Positions 16,831-29,090 of a stretch of 64,000 bases of DNA are shown one piece after another. Numbering within the stretch: the first letter of the stretch is position 1; every line of letters starts with the position of its first letter. The notes beneath the pieces were generated by a model. The model ran no database searches and was not told the DNA's origin. It saw nothing but the letters and a program-made list of their open reading frames with translations. The position numbers and the translations under genes are program-made. Origin of the DNA: Anoplopoma fimbria (taxonomy: Eukaryota; Chordata; Actinopteri; Perciformes; Anoplopomatidae); the NCBI RefSeq assembly GCF_027596085.1, contig NC_072460.1, forward strand, positions 4,159,512 to 4,223,511, written 5' to 3'.

Positions 16831-17521
16831 TCCGGGGTTCCCATGTGTTTTTTTAATATGGCTATTTCAACATCATTTTGGCACAAGTGCTCACTGCTCA
16901 TGGACATTTATTTATTTAGACAGTACCATTTTAGCTCAACGGAAGCTTCGCTACAGCAGCCCTTTGTCCCTAAGAGAGAGTAATGACAATGGGCAGATAA
17001 AGGGAAGTCACCACATTAAACAGCATTAAGCCACTCAGTACCAGACGCATTACCGAGAGAGAAAGGGGGAATGAAGAAAGGGATGAGAGGGGAATGAAAA
17101 CGACAGCGAGGCCCAGAGAAAAAGAGCGAGGCAGTGATAAATCGCAGGACTAATCCGGGCCACTACAGGGGGATTAAATCGTTCTCTCGCCGCACGTTCG
17201 CCCGCTCCGTCAGACGGCAGAGGTTAAGCAGGCCGCTCTCTCTCTGTCCCGTTTTTCTTCTTTTCCCTCATCCCCTCAACGGCCTTCTCTGCTTTTTTCA
17301 TCCGTCTAATGGCATTAGAGAGGTGGAAGTCTTTAATCGGAAGAGCAATGTAGTGAGGGAGGCCTCTGCCGAGCGCCACACACACACACACACGCAGACA
17401 CAAGTGCTGAGCAGATGGAGTGTCGGGCTAATAGATGTCAGTGTTTCTGATAATCTGATGGAGGGAAGAGATAACAGAAAGAGTCATTGATTTCCCTTGT
17501 GGCAGGTGTGTGTGCGTGTAG

Positions 17522-17522
<1 letters not shown>
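16831..17522. other. GC-richer unique stretch with homeodomain-type sites
   Basis: Contains several CpGs and, at 17148-17176, a CTAATCC and a GGATTA in opposite orientation. It resembles regulatory DNA, not coding sequence. No gene supported. Confidence 0.35.

Positions 17523-17600
<78 letters not shown>
17523..17600. repeat. (TG)n microsatellite
   Basis: About 77 bp of TG repeat, bordered by GTGCGTGTAGA and GGTACGTG. Confidence 0.97.
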
Positions 17601-17604
<4 letters not shown>

Positions 17605-17774
17605 CGTGTCGTGTATTTGTGTGTCTTATCTCAAATGGGCGTTGAGACAAATTGCCTTGAGGAAAAAATAAGCAATTATTACAGAAAAAAAACAGCAAAT
17701 TGTAATGTTTTTCAAAATTCTTGAATAATTCTGTCCCAGCATTTCATCTTATGGTGCTTCAAATTTAGGTTTTT

Positions 17775-18202
17775 ATACCGACACTTTGTCGTCTGATAAC
17801 GACGCACATCGTACACTTTTAGCGTCTATATGAGACGCACAGGGCTTTAAAGGTCACTACCCGGTAAATCCATATGCGTCATTATTGAAAAGCTCAGAGA
17901 AAATGCTCTGGGAATGTGATGATGTTGTATAAACACCAAAAAAAGCCACACGGTGGGATGGTCAAACAAACACAGGACTTTAAACCTGGAGACCAGTGTT
18001 CATGTCCCAAAGTTCGATAGATACATTTGTGATTTGCTTTCCATACTTATGTTACGCTGTTTACATTGTACTTAGATTACATGCTCATTTTTAGCCCAAC
18101 CTTGAAGTATCTCTCAATGTTTTGGTGAAAGTGATGCTAAAGGGTCCGACCAAGCGTCGGTATGTGAAGAGTTGGTATGAGAATGTGTTGTTAGTGCAGC
18201 AT
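17775..18202 (+). mobile_element. MITE-like repeat family A, copy 2
   Basis: Shared motifs in the same order as copy 1: GTCTGATAACGACGCAC, GCGTCATTATTGAAAAG, GGTCAAACAAACACAGGACT. Its right end reads CCGACCAAGCGTCGGTATG then AGAGTTGGTATGAGAATG, the inverse of copy 1's left end. The left end is decayed. Confidence 0.65.
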
Positions 18203-18224
18203 GTGTTACATGTGTGCATCTTAT

Positions 18225-18376
18225 ACACTAAACACTTTTATTTAAAGCGCTGTACAAAGTGTTTCAGCTACTCATCCACACACCAATGATAGCAAGCTAG
18301 CATGTCAGGCAATGAGCCAAACATCAGCCATTTCTGCTTCAGTGACTTGCTCATGGACACTTGAACATGTGGACAT
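18225..18376 (+). repeat. Decayed SINE/LINE tail-like fragment
   Basis: It contains TTTATTTAAAGCGCTGTACA, a stretch about an animal-type 'ATCCACACACCAATGATAGC', and 'TTGCTCATGGACACTTGAAC'. The last motif matches the minus-strand fragment at 50.57 kb (GCTCTAGGACACTTTGACATG). It resembles a widespread fish repeat from memory; family not certain. Confidence 0.45.
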
Positions 18377-21301
18377 CGCTGAAGCCTGGTATAAACTGAG
18401 GTGACGGGGGCCGTAAAACAACACCTGCATTATAACTTAAAGGGTGGGTCAATTATTATAAGTATTTCTTTTTTAGATTTTTATCTGTAGTTTCACAGTT
18501 GTCTTCCTTATGTATTCAAAGCCAAACATTAGGAATTTGTCGAAGGATGTACGTCTTAGCGTCTGAATGCAATTTTCCCAAGTCCTCCTGAAATCTTTTC
18601 CCACGTGACCTGAAGTAGGTTTCTCCTTCCATGGAAGCTAAGTGATGTACTGCTGTGGACACCAGGTATGTTCAGATCCAAAAGTCACACAATAACTGAA
18701 AAAAACCCAATAGAGGCAGTGGTAGACCGTCAACTGGTGTTTTTTGCAATAACAAGGGCCGTATACATACATCAAAAACTTCAGAAATCAAAACCAACCA
18801 TTTCAGTTATTTCCATAACTAATAATCATATTAATAAACGGACTTTGGTAACCTGCTTTTTGCTAAGAGCTGAGTGGGCGTTTCCATTTGAAACCCCCAG
18901 AAAAGAAAGCAGATGGCGTTGACCTGAAATCTTGAAGCGCTATCTTTTTAGAAGGCTGTTTTCAAAATGAAGCCTAGTCTCTTTTTTCAGTATTTATTGT
19001 GTTTACATTTACTAAATGACATAATCTGATCCTGACTGGCAGAGAACCGTGAAAAGGCGAAAATCCCTAAAATGAAAAGGCGGACAATAAATAGTAATTA
19101 TTAAAGCATTAATAACTATTCCTATTCATAATAGTGTTATTATTGCGCAACCATCACAATTTACAAAGCAACCTCCTGCATTAGCTTTGACCTGGTGCAC
19201 CTAAAGTAGTTGTTTTCTCCTGTGCAATGAGGGATCATTACCAACATTTCAGTTTTTCTCCCCTAATTAAAGCAAATGCTGCCTTGTTTTCAAGTGTGAC
19301 CGTTTTTTCCCCCGTCTGACTTTGTTGCATTGACGTCTCCATGTTTCCCGGATCACGTACAATGTTAACGTAACTTAGGGATATGAGGGCCAAAACTATT
19401 TTATGAACTATAATACACCAATATATCCATTTCTGGGTGGAATTTCATAAAGAGAAAGATATGTGAACGAAAAAGGACAGAAAAAAACCCACTTTCAATG
19501 CATGCACATTACTTATTGTACAACACACCCGCAAAAATAAACTTCCCCCAGCTTTATATAGTGCAGGGACGACTGTGTGCGCTGAGCTCGATCTCTAGTC
19601 CACACACTTCTACATTTTCACGGAGAAGTTGTCACACACGGAAACGTTCACCTGCCTCGCGAGCGTTCTCTTGAAGCTGCAGATGAGAGAGATATTATTT
19701 TTTTTCTTTTCTTTTTTTTTTTGCCACAACCTTCCCCCTTGTGAACGTGTAATGACAGGCGTGGGTGTTTACCTCTGCTCAGAAAGGTTCAAGCAGACAG
19801 CGGAATGCTCCTCTTTTCTCTCTCTGTATTCACGGTACCCCCCTCACCCTCACCCCCCGCATCCCCCTCGCTCCCCCCCCCCTTTCCCCCTGCACTGTGG
19901 TGGTAATTGGGTATGACATGGGATCAACAGTGAGAGAGAGAGAGAGAGGATGCATTTGAATGCACCGAACGTCGTCTTCCTCGCTCACCGCCGTTACCGT
20001 AGCAACATCTGCACGACTGCACCCCCCCCCCCACCCCGTGTCATTTTTCTTTTTTTTTTATTAAGATTGGCCGTTTGTGCCCAAACTTGCAAGCTTGCTC
20101 GTGCAACAGCTCGACGGCGAGGCACGTGGCGGCCTCCGTGCTCCAAACCAATTAGAACAGCCTCACCTACAGAACCGAAAGCTCCGACTCAAGGAAAGAA
20201 TTACCCCGAGCAGAGGAACAGTGAAGCCGCTCGAGTCCCACTTACATTAAGCCAGTCAAGTACATTACTGCACACACGTCAGAGCTGCTCTAAAGGGGGG
20301 GGGGTATCGGTGACGTAGGAGTCAAACCACCGCCATGAAGAAGTCCATGCAGCTTTTGACAAATCATTTTCTTCTTCTCCTGTGAAAATAAATAAATAAA
20401 GAAGGTTAATTAGAATATGTTTATCAGTCTAACAATTTTGTTTCTCATCTAATATTCCAGGCCTGAGGACAGCAGTCTTCTTCTCTTACCTCCTAAGTAT
20501 TGCCATTGTAGTTCCCACAGGCTGAAAGGCTGAGGCCTCGCATTTAAATGTGAATTTAATTACAAATTTACCAGTTTTAAAAAGGCTCTGGTTCAAAATC
20601 CACCGCTGAGGCCATCTGTTGCATCGCTGTGTGCTGCCCTGTAATAAACTCTCACCATTTCTCTTTCACCGTTTCAATTTCTGTGATTTGATCTCCTCTT
20701 TGGTTCGGAACAAACAAAACAAGTAAAAACTGCTGGTATTGTGATGTTGTAAATTTGTTTTTAATATTCATATGAATGATTCCTCCAACGGTTTTGTCTT
20801 TTAATTCTAAATATGTACGAGGGCCTACTTGAACGAGCCGATTAAGCGATTTTCTCTCAACACTACTGTTGTGTTGTTGCTGACATAAAGCAGATACTGT
20901 CTCTCCGTTATCACTCATTGGATTCAAATGTTTAACAGTATTTGTCAAAAGTGCAGGCGGCTGAATGTGCTACGGCCCAGAGAGACTATTTCCCTCATGC
21001 GTTAACATTACAAAAGAAACATTTTTGTTTGTACAATCACAATTTAAAGTTCTAACACTTTAAGTTTTCAGTGGGGCCTGAATTAGGGTTAGGGTTACAG
21101 CACAGCAAGACAAATTCCTGCTATTTAAAAAAACCCCGTCAATAACTGTCCTTTGTCCATCGCGCCATGAGCAACACAAACTGATTTCATGTTCCACACG
21201 GCCCAAGGAGCTGGTCACCTTGCTCTGTTTGTAGACAAGTTTCTTCAGTGTCAGCGTTTCATGTTTCTCCGCCTCACTCCTTCATATCTCCGTGCAGGAA
21301 C
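18377..21301. other. Gene-free flank with a CpG-containing part at about 19.6-20.3 kb
   Basis: The part 19600-20330 has more CpG than its surroundings, C-runs (19845-19890, 20021-20035) and a (GA)n run near 19930. Frames there are Pro/Arg-rich and unconvincing. The rest is AT-rich and unremarkable. Confidence 0.4.
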
Positions 21302-21600
21302 GGGGGCGGCTGTGGCGTAGTGGAGAGCAAGGTAGTTCTCCAATCAGAGGGTCGGTGGTTCGATACCCGGCTTCGTTAGTCGATGTGTCCTTGGGCAAGA
21401 CACTTAACCCCAAGTTGCTCCCGAAGGCTTGCCATCGGTGTGGACTGGATGATGAATGTTAGTTAGAGTCTGATGGTGGCACCTTGCATGGTAGCCTGTC
21501 ATCAGTGTGTGAATGGGTGAATGATATGTAATATACTACTGACTGTAAGTCGCTTTGGATAAAAGCGTCTGCTAAATGACTGTAATGTAAATGTATTGTA
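21302..21600 (+). mobile_element. tRNA-derived SINE, copy 1 (full length)
   Basis: The head has a perfect RNA polymerase III A box (TGGCGTAGTGG, 21313-21323) and a B box (GGTTCGATACC, 21357-21367), followed by a body and a tail with GCTTTGGATAAAAGCGTCTG and a TAATG-type end. This tail resembles teleost L2-type LINE tails (recall). It lies just downstream of the chchd6 poly(A) site. It differs from copies 2 and 3 by a few substitutions, for example CGTTAG for CGGCAG. Confidence 0.85.
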
Positions 21601-21924
21601 ACTCAACTCTCTGAATCTCACTTGGAGTCGTCCACATTACGAAGCAGAATCCTGAGTGAACCTGCAATTTCTTTTCTCTTTCGGCCTCCATCATTTGCCA
21701 CTCCCCTCCTGGTTAGTCCTTTCAGATTGTAACTGGTTTAGTGGCAAGGTGGCGTTCCAGCTCTTGAGAAAATATCATGCATTTCTCTTGAGAAACCAAT
21801 GAATCACTTTTAAAATTGAATGTTCTTAGCTTTAACATTAAAATAAAGAAATAATTAAATACACATATAAGCTGGTTGAATAGTCCGTAAGAAACAAAAA
21901 AAAATGAAGACACACACATGATAG

Positions 21925-22539
21925 ACACAGGATATGAATGCTTTAATAAAATCATACATTACAGGTCTGATGGATTTAAGCCATGGACAGGATTACCTGA
22001 GCTTTTACTCCTGTGTTGTTAAAAATAAATACAAAAACCATGAAGCTCAAAAACAATAAAACTTAATCAGTTCTTTTTGTTCAGTCAGACACCAAAACCC
22101 GGACGGTCCTATGCACTCGATTCATCTCTCACCTGAAATGATTTTCTTGTTTTTCATCCCAACAAAAGAAGCAGAAGGACGTCAACTGAATTTCAGAATA
22201 TGGATGACTGACCCTGAATGGATCTTTACAGCTCACATCTTTGAAATACTTTCTTCTGGACATGTGAATGACTGAACTGAAAGTGCACCAAGAATCTAAT
22301 AAGCACATAATTTCTCTTTCAAAAGCTTCCCTGTAAAACGTAGCAGTGCAGAATAACAGAGCATCCTTTACTGGATGATACCGCAGATAAATACCATAAT
22401 GTGAATGTTTTTAAAACAATGCATGCTAACAGTAAATCCACTCTCTCATAATTCAAAACAGGAAAGCGACAAGCGCCGCTCTTAGCGCCAAAGTAAAAGC
22501 CTACGTCAGATAACTGTTCTGCCCTTTTCCTCTCGCCCT
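21925..22539 (-). other. chchd6: chchd6 3' untranslated region (inferred)
   Basis: This runs from the stop codon of the terminal chchd6 exon to just past the first good poly(A) signal on the minus strand. It has no long open frame and no microsatellite and is AT-rich, as expected of a fish 3' UTR. The end is approximate: cleavage normally falls 10-30 nt beyond the signal at 21942-21947. Confidence 0.6.
21942..21947 (-). promoter_or_regulatory. poly(A) signal ATTAAA for chchd6
   Basis: ATTAAA on the minus strand is followed within about 30 nt by TGTGTCTATC, ATGTGTGTGTC and then a T-rich run. That is the usual GU/U-rich downstream element. It is the first signal-plus-element combination I see after the chchd6 stop codon. 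Confidence 0.6.
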
Positions 22540-22563
22540 TCAGCCGTGATTGACCAGCAGGTT
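22540..22563 (-). CDS. chchd6: chchd6 (MIC25) last coding exon: seven codons and stop
   Basis: The minus strand shows a very strong acceptor: a pyrimidine tract of about 30 nt, then CTCTTAG, with a CTAAT branch-point-like motif near 22606-22610. Translation in phase 0, as required by the upstream CHCH exon, gives N-L-L-V-N-H-G and then TGA at 22540-22542. By recall, human CHCHD3 ends in a similar short tail (S-M-L-E-K-G-G) after the last CX9C, whereas human CHCHD6 ends almost directly after it. Length, phase, terminal glycine and a downstream poly(A) signal all fit a terminal exon. The exon lies 22.4 kb from the CHCH exon, so transcript evidence is needed. A weaker rival acceptor near 35545 (minus) would give P-S-S-Q-C-stop; I prefer the one here because tail and 3' end fit better. 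Confidence 0.75.
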   Translation of the reverse strand, partial: NLLVNHG

Positions 22564-22612
22564 CTAAGAGAAAAAGAAAAAGAAGAGGGGAAAAAAGAAT
22601 AGGGAATTAGTC
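22564..22612 (-). promoter_or_regulatory. Branch point, pyrimidine tract and acceptor of the last chchd6 intron
   Basis: On the minus strand a CTAAT motif (22606-22610) is followed by a C/T run broken by very few purines and then TTAG at the exon edge. The distance from branch-point A to AG is about 43 nt, within the normal range. This site is the main reason for choosing the terminal exon. Confidence 0.7.
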
Positions 22613-23078
22613 CATCTGCACTCCTGCCACACCCGCCGACCTTTGAGATGCTCTTAGGAGCAAGGACTCTCATGTTTTGTGCATACTTTACCAGCTTTAA
22701 CCAAACACAACGGAAAGGTCAGAGCTGCTAATAGTAGGGATTATCTCAGTAATGGAGAGGAGTGAACCTGATGACGGGCTACTTCGCTTCTTCAGAGGCT
22801 TTTTCATGCTGCAACAAATTGCAACTACAGGAGCTAGATGAGAATTTCCCTCTTGGTTACCCCCAACTTGTAACCCTCTACATTAATGCAGTCTGCGTTT
22901 GGTATTTGTTGTTACAATTTCATAAGACTGTTCCCCTTGACTAGTAAATCATTTGAAGTTTTTTTTGACTGATGCACTAGAAGTTTGTGCATGGACATTC
23001 AAAGTATTATTATGAATAACAAACAGAAATATTTTGTGTTCAGTCCACCTTCTTCTCTTGCCATCTCTCTGTCACGCT

Positions 23079-23193
<115 letters not shown>

Positions 23194-25859
23194 CGAGCGA
23201 CCCGGCGCTCAGCCTTCCTTTCTGTAATTGTCTCATTTCAAGTCAAAATGTATTGGGGGGAAAAAAAAGTTCACAATGTTTTCAAAGAAATATCAATTCT
23301 ATTTGTTAGCGTTTAGGCTTTCAAAAATAACACTTTCACTGCATTGTTTTGACTTTTCATGGAGTGGAGAATTGTTTTTCTGAATGAAAAAACGTAATTC
23401 ATACTCTGTACATGTGCCATTTAATGTTGTATTTAACAGTTGCTTGGATTGTTATCCCAAATGAATCACATGCACACAGATATTCTCAGCAAAAGTGTCC
23501 TTTGTTACGTGTAAGGAGCCTCTATGTAAAACGGTGATGTACGTCGATGTGTGACTGGAAGCGGCAGCACAGCTATTGACATTACATTACTATAATTTCA
23601 CAGTCTATATCTACATAATATGTTGTAAAAACTAGAAAAAAGTGAACATAATTTTTTTTGTATTCAACACGTCATGTTCATGTTTTAAAATAAAAGCTCT
23701 AGTGTTTTTCTGTGGACTGAATCCCTTCATTTCTTATCAAGAGGCTTTTATTTTGAAATATTTGCAAGACAGTGTTGTTGAAAACGCAGTGACTGGTTCT
23801 GCTCAATAAATTAATTAAGCACCTGCCATTTATGGTGGATTATCATTATTAACAAATGAGCACACACTTCTCAACCTTTTCGGTCTAAAATAAATAAATA
23901 TGACATTTATAATGAAATTAATTGGCAATTAAGAAAGGCAAACTTTATGCAGAAAGAAAGGGTTGGAGGGAGCAGCGCAGCAGCAGCACCGTGTGGAGAC
24001 AATAACACTGTCGAGCATCAGTTAGAAAACAAGCTGTCACACCCTGCTCACATCGGCAGTTCGGGCGTTATTATGCATGTGATCTACCCGAAACCCATTT
24101 CAAATGAATTCAGGTAAATTCTCATTAATGCTCTCTGAACACCCTGGCATTCAGTTGATGAGCGGGAGATTGCAATGACCTCCAAGAGAGCTATAGCCTA
24201 CTTACTTGAAAACAGCTATGTGCGATTGATCCAAGCAGTGCAACCTCCCATCTTTCACCCGGAGATCAATGCGGTCCTTGAAACCCTAGCACTTCATTAT
24301 CCCTGAGAGAACACAGCAGGTCTGACACCGAGAATCCAAGCTACAGTGTACGACCTCATCTTAAATACTGTGAGTGGGGGGGCTTCCCTCCGAACTGTGT
24401 GCTCTAATGAAATGGCTATAATCAATTAACACCTTGAAATCCTGGCAAGACGATCCTTTGAGAGAGTGAGAGAGACGGCCTATTAAGCCAAGGAGATAAC
24501 CAGCATATTGGAGCAGTACTTTGACACCATTCAGACCTCTTCTGATAACCTTGGAGTGCAACCTATCACAATGATCGATAAAAGCTATGCGACATACCTC
24601 GTTAGTGAGATGGTCTGGACAGAACATATTGGGTTATAGATCAAGACGGGGACGCTCATGGGTGTTTAAGAGAAGGTGATTGGCCTTCGATGAGAAGGAC
24701 GATAAACTCATCGAAGCCTTATTAGTTATTTCTTGTGTTTTCCAAGAGAGCCAATATCTAAAATGAAAGCTCCAAGCTGTTATTATATAAGCTGATTACC
24801 GAAGAAAAGACTCAACCCTGAGTACTTGGTCCAGTTTTTCAGATGCAGATGTGATGCAGGGGCTTTCTCATTACTGTATATTCCTTTAAGGAAGGATCAT
24901 GCAAATTATAGGTGGAAACACGTCAACAGAGTGCGATTACAATTCCAATTGATTTATTGAGGTCAAGCAATTTGTGACGATCAACTTTGTGAAGAATATT
25001 ATCTGTCGCTGAAAGGCAGGCTTAACAATGGCACAGAAGGACCAAGCTACAAGAAGGGTTGCGCCGAAAAGGGATTAACATTTAGTTCGCTGAAACCAAA
25101 ATAACATAGAGTCGCAGAGTGAGCACACCACAAATCTTAAGATATGTATTGTTCAAGTTAGCTAGCAAGACGAAGAGTCTACAGCCATGTAGGAGACTAT
25201 TGCTAGTTTGCACAAAACTGAAATGACAGCTGAGGGGATTGTCCGTTTTGCTCAAAACCGCAAATGTCAACCCAAGAAAAGTCAGGCGATCACCACAGTC
25301 ATGAGGATACATTGTGTTATCGCCAGAAATTCCTGTACAGACTGTAGTGCCAATCTAGATGTTGATTGTGTAAAGTGTACAAAAGTTTTTTTTCTTTTGT
25401 ACACTTAACTTGAAGCGGATTCCCAGAAAGAGGAAGATAGAATAATCATTATCGAGACAATATCTGGTTATTTAATATACAAAACTAAACAGGGAGAGTC
25501 CTGTGGGTCATAAATTGGAAATTGAACTTAACATTTGATGAACTGTGAGTCATTACAGGCTGCAACTACACTCCTCTTTCTTTAGACAAAAGATTAAAAG
25601 TGACTGCATTTATGATTCCAAAACGCTTACTCTTCAGAAGTCGGGTGACTCAGGTATATTTTGTGCCCTTTGTGTTTCCTGCTCTGTCACTCCATCTCTT
25701 TTTTATTTCCCACACAGTTTGTTCTATTACTGGCTGTAATGTTATCATTCTGTCAGTTACAGTCTTTATCAAATTGAGCAGAAGTGTGACTGAATCAATA
25801 TCACAATGTTATTTCATTTCTAAGTGCTAATGTCAGACAAGTCCCGCTACTGTTCCTAA

Positions 25860-26465
25860 CGCGGCAATAGCAGCCGTGCCAATGGTGCCAATGTCAGGTG
25901 GTCCAACACTTTGGAAAGGACTGGAATATCTCAACAGATATTGGATGAATTGCCATCAAAGTTTGTTGGGACATTAATGGTCCCCGGATGACAAATTCTC
26001 ATCACTTTGATGATCCCCTGACTTTTCCTCTAGCGCCATTATGAGTTTGACATTTTCCGTTTTGAATTAATTGTCTCAACAACTCTATTGGAAGGTTGGC
26101 CATGACATTTGGTGCAGATTCATGCCCCCCCCCCCAGAATAAAAAGTTGTAATAACTTTGGTGATTCTCAGACTTTCTATCTGGTACCATCATCAGGTCA
26201 CATTTTTTACATAGTCCATTACTTTAAATATTGATCAAAATGCCTGCCAAACTAATGACCTTCCCATCAGCCTCAGCTGTATCTTTTTTTCACTACTAAT
26301 TTGCAGATGCTAGCATGCTAACATGCTTATCTCAGATGGTGAGGAGGGAAAACATCAGTATTTCAGCATGTTCTGATTAAGGGCATGTTGGCATGCTGAC
26401 ATTAACATTTAGCTCCAAGCACCACTGTGCCTAAGTACAGTTCCACAGAGCCATGGGTGTTGACC
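25860..26465 (-). repeat. Interspersed repeat family C, copy 2 (inverted)
   Basis: On the minus strand the order matches copy 1: TTAGCATGCTAGCATCTGC, then CAGCTGAGGCTGATGGGAAG, GACCTGATGATGGTACC, GATTCTCAGG-type motifs, and two tandem 'ATTCATC ... CAACTC' half units. Near 25920 a second half unit 'GGCACCATTGGCACCA' ends it. A C-run of 10 lies at about 26125-26134. Confidence 0.7.
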
Positions 26466-26559
26466 GTTAGTGGTAGAAGTCCCCAAACCTTCTTTGGCTA
26501 AATGAAAACAAATCTGAAACAATTTCTTCTTGGTCCCCAAAAGTCGATCCCTATTTTAG

Positions 26560-26955
26560 AAAAACTTCTTGGATCCAATGTTTACGAAAGTTATACCTGG
26601 AGCCAGAAGCCTGGGTGTTATATGTGACCTTTCATGTGAAAAGCAGGTCGCATGGATCGTTCAATCGTGTTTTTAATCAGCTCAGGGGCATCTCAAAAAT
26701 CATGTCTTTTTTTCAGTCTACCTGAATTTGAGAAGGTCATTCATGCTTTTATGTCCTCTCAATTAGATTGTTGGAATTCTTCGAATTCAGGATTAATTCA
26801 CAAAACACGCCTTCAGCTGGTACAAAACCAAACAGCTCAGCTTTTAACAAATACTAGAAGACGAGATCATACCAGCCCCGGTTTAGCCTCTCTTTACTGT
26901 TCAAGTTTGCACTGGTTACTTTTAAAGAACTTCATGTTTCAATGCCGTTAGCGTT
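26560..26955 (+). pseudogene. Decayed L2/Maui-type LINE reverse transcriptase, C-terminal end
   Basis: The plus strand encodes a broken version of the L2-clade C-terminal region. Visible are L-G-V-I-C-D-L, then F-E-K-V-I-H-A-F-M-S-S-Q-L-D, then L-V-Q-N-Q-T-A-Q-L-L-T-N-T-R-R-R-D-H, then S-L-H-W-L-L. By recall the intact family has a very similar order ending in L-H-W-L-P-V. The open part runs from 26652 to 26951, but the catalytic palm motifs are absent and the frame shifts before 26650. It is a 5'-truncated dead copy inside the chchd6 intron, sense orientation opposite to the gene. Confidence 0.8.
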
Positions 26956-27016
26956 ACAGCATTACATTGCTGAATTACTGCTCTATTGAATAATTTCTCA
27001 AAATATATCTAAAAAA

Positions 27017-27018
<2 letters not shown>

Positions 27019-27051
<33 letters not shown>
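27019..27051 (+). repeat. Poly-T run (33 nt)
   Basis: An uninterrupted T tract. It is followed by AAAAAGGTGCAATGTGTAAG, which I recall as the edge of a common fish repeat, so it may mark an insertion in the minus orientation. Confidence 0.7.
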
Positions 27052-27058
<7 letters not shown>

Positions 27059-27239
27059 TGCAATGTGTAAGATCTGGCCAGAATTTTAGTAATGTGCACG
27101 CTAACAAGCTAGACCCGGTCCGTCCTGTCTTGCAATGACCACTTGTAACTCGATCATTTTCCAACATGTGTTTGCTTTTTAATGTTCAATTTTTTTAATA
27201 TGACTTTTGGGTATTTTATTTCCATTTTAACAATTGTCT

Positions 27240-27282
27240 GATTTATTTTATAAAAGTCCTTTCATTATTATTATTATTATTA

Positions 27283-27316
<34 letters not shown>

Positions 27317-27345
27317 TATCTTTTAAACCATGTAAAGCACTTTCA
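27240..27345 (+). repeat. (ATT)n and LINE 3' tail
   Basis: An ATT/TTA array (27262-27316) is followed by CATGTAAAGCACTTTCAAC, which resembles the end of fish L2-type LINEs. It is probably the 3' end of the element at 26560, separated from it by a T33 run. Confidence 0.5.
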
Positions 27346-27803
27346 ACTCTTGACATCCCACCATTTGTTCTACTGGGTTTGGAAAAATTGAGGATGAATT
27401 AAGGTGCCTCCAGCCAAAAAGAGTACTTTTCTTATGAAAGTATTTTTATGAAAAAAAATGTTTAACGCATGCCTGTAACCCTGGCAGATATTTTCATTTC
27501 ACGCTTTCTTCGAATAAGATTAAAAAAACAACAACATTCCAATCATTAATACTTTAATTAAGAGTCTATCTATTATTTACCCATGGTTTGTTACGATACA
27601 ATAAAAGGTAACACCTATATCTCTTGGAAATGTGCTTTGGTGTGCCAGTCAGAAGTCGATCAGGCTCAGCAGGGAGGAGGGCTGTTCAGAACGACCACTG
27701 GTCCCACTCAAGTCCTTTACTGATCCATGTGGAACGATGCACTGAGCTAAACGAGGGCTGAAGGCTCCAGGTGCATTGACCGAGGCAGTCTGCATGTATG
27801 TAC

Positions 27804-27807
<4 letters not shown>

Positions 27808-27878
<71 letters not shown>
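27808..27878. repeat. (TG)n microsatellite
   Basis: About 70 bp of TG repeat. Confidence 0.97.
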
Positions 27879-27882
<4 letters not shown>

Positions 27883-28595
27883 AGGGCATGGTATCTTGTC
27901 TAAGCACTGCAGAGTTCCCTCCAGCTGTGAAACTCAAACCATTAAAACCACAGAAAGACTCACAGAGCAGGGTGATCAATACGACTCCCCCTCTTCAGTC
28001 CTCTCATCTCATTCCTCTGATTTCCTCTCCTCGCCAACCCTTCTCTTCCCATTCTTCTGCTACAACACATCATCTGTTCTCCCCTTATCTACTGCTCTAT
28101 CCACCGTCTTTCCCTTCTGCTCTATTCCGCACTTCGCTTGGTACAAGTAGTAGGTGTTTACATATAGCCGCAATGTCTCAGAAGGACCTTTGTTTCTTAT
28201 ATCATACCAGCCCAAATCTACACTGTGATCTGTAAAGTCTTTACCTTTATAGATTCAAACTGAAAAGAAGAGTATTTATGACTATACTTCACATCACTTG
28301 TAAAAAGCATCATTCAAAGCATACCTTTGCAGCAAAATGTGATGATTTGTTATTTTCAAGGTTAAGGATCAACATTCAAACTCAGCATTTAACCCAACAT
28401 GGAGAGGAAATCCTTTAAGTGCTCTGGTAAATGGAAATTTTCAACAATTCTCCGTGACAACTGGGTGAACTTTACCTACTTATGCAAATCATGCAGTCCT
28501 TTAAAAACCTTGCTCCATATGCACTACCTGTTGCATTAGTACCGCTGCCCTAGCACTGAATAATGGGTATGTTTCAGATATGACCAATAATATAA

Positions 28596-28786
<191 letters not shown>

Positions 28787-28799
28787 TAAAAGTGGTAAT

Positions 28800-29090
28800 G
28801 CACATGGAGGGGATTGTGTACTGCAAAGACTGTCTCCACTGACAAGGATCATTTCAGGCTACCAAGATAATCAGCTTTCTCCGCTCCTATCAAAAATACA
28901 GGAACTAGGAAAGCAACTAATGACTATTTTCATTATCAAGTAATCTCTAAATAGTCCTTCAATTAATCAATTTGTCCGAAACCCAATGATATTGAATTTA
29001 AGATGATATAAAACGTAGCAAAAAAAGGAGAAAATCCTCACATTCGAGAAGCGGGAAACCTCTTCAGAATTGTTTGCTTGATTAATTAAC
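28800..29090 (+). repeat. Duplicated segment, copy 1, with 'GATTAATTAA' type repeat
   Basis: GGAGGGGATTGTGTACTGCA, AAGACTGTCTCCACTGACAA, TCATTTCAGGCTAC, then an AT-rich part with TCATTATCAAGTAATCTC, CCGAAACCCAATGATATT and GAGAAGCGGGAAACCTCTTC. The same chain recurs at 29755-30010. The AT-rich part resembles a fish MITE that I recall. Confidence 0.6.

Noticed and set aside
21082..21096. TTAGGGTTAGGG telomere-like motif
   Set aside because: Only about two units; chance level, not an interstitial telomeric array.
24361..24627. 88-codon minus-strand frame and neighbouring degraded-looking coding texture
   Set aside because: No domain recognised and no splice context; could be an old transposon relic but I cannot support a family.
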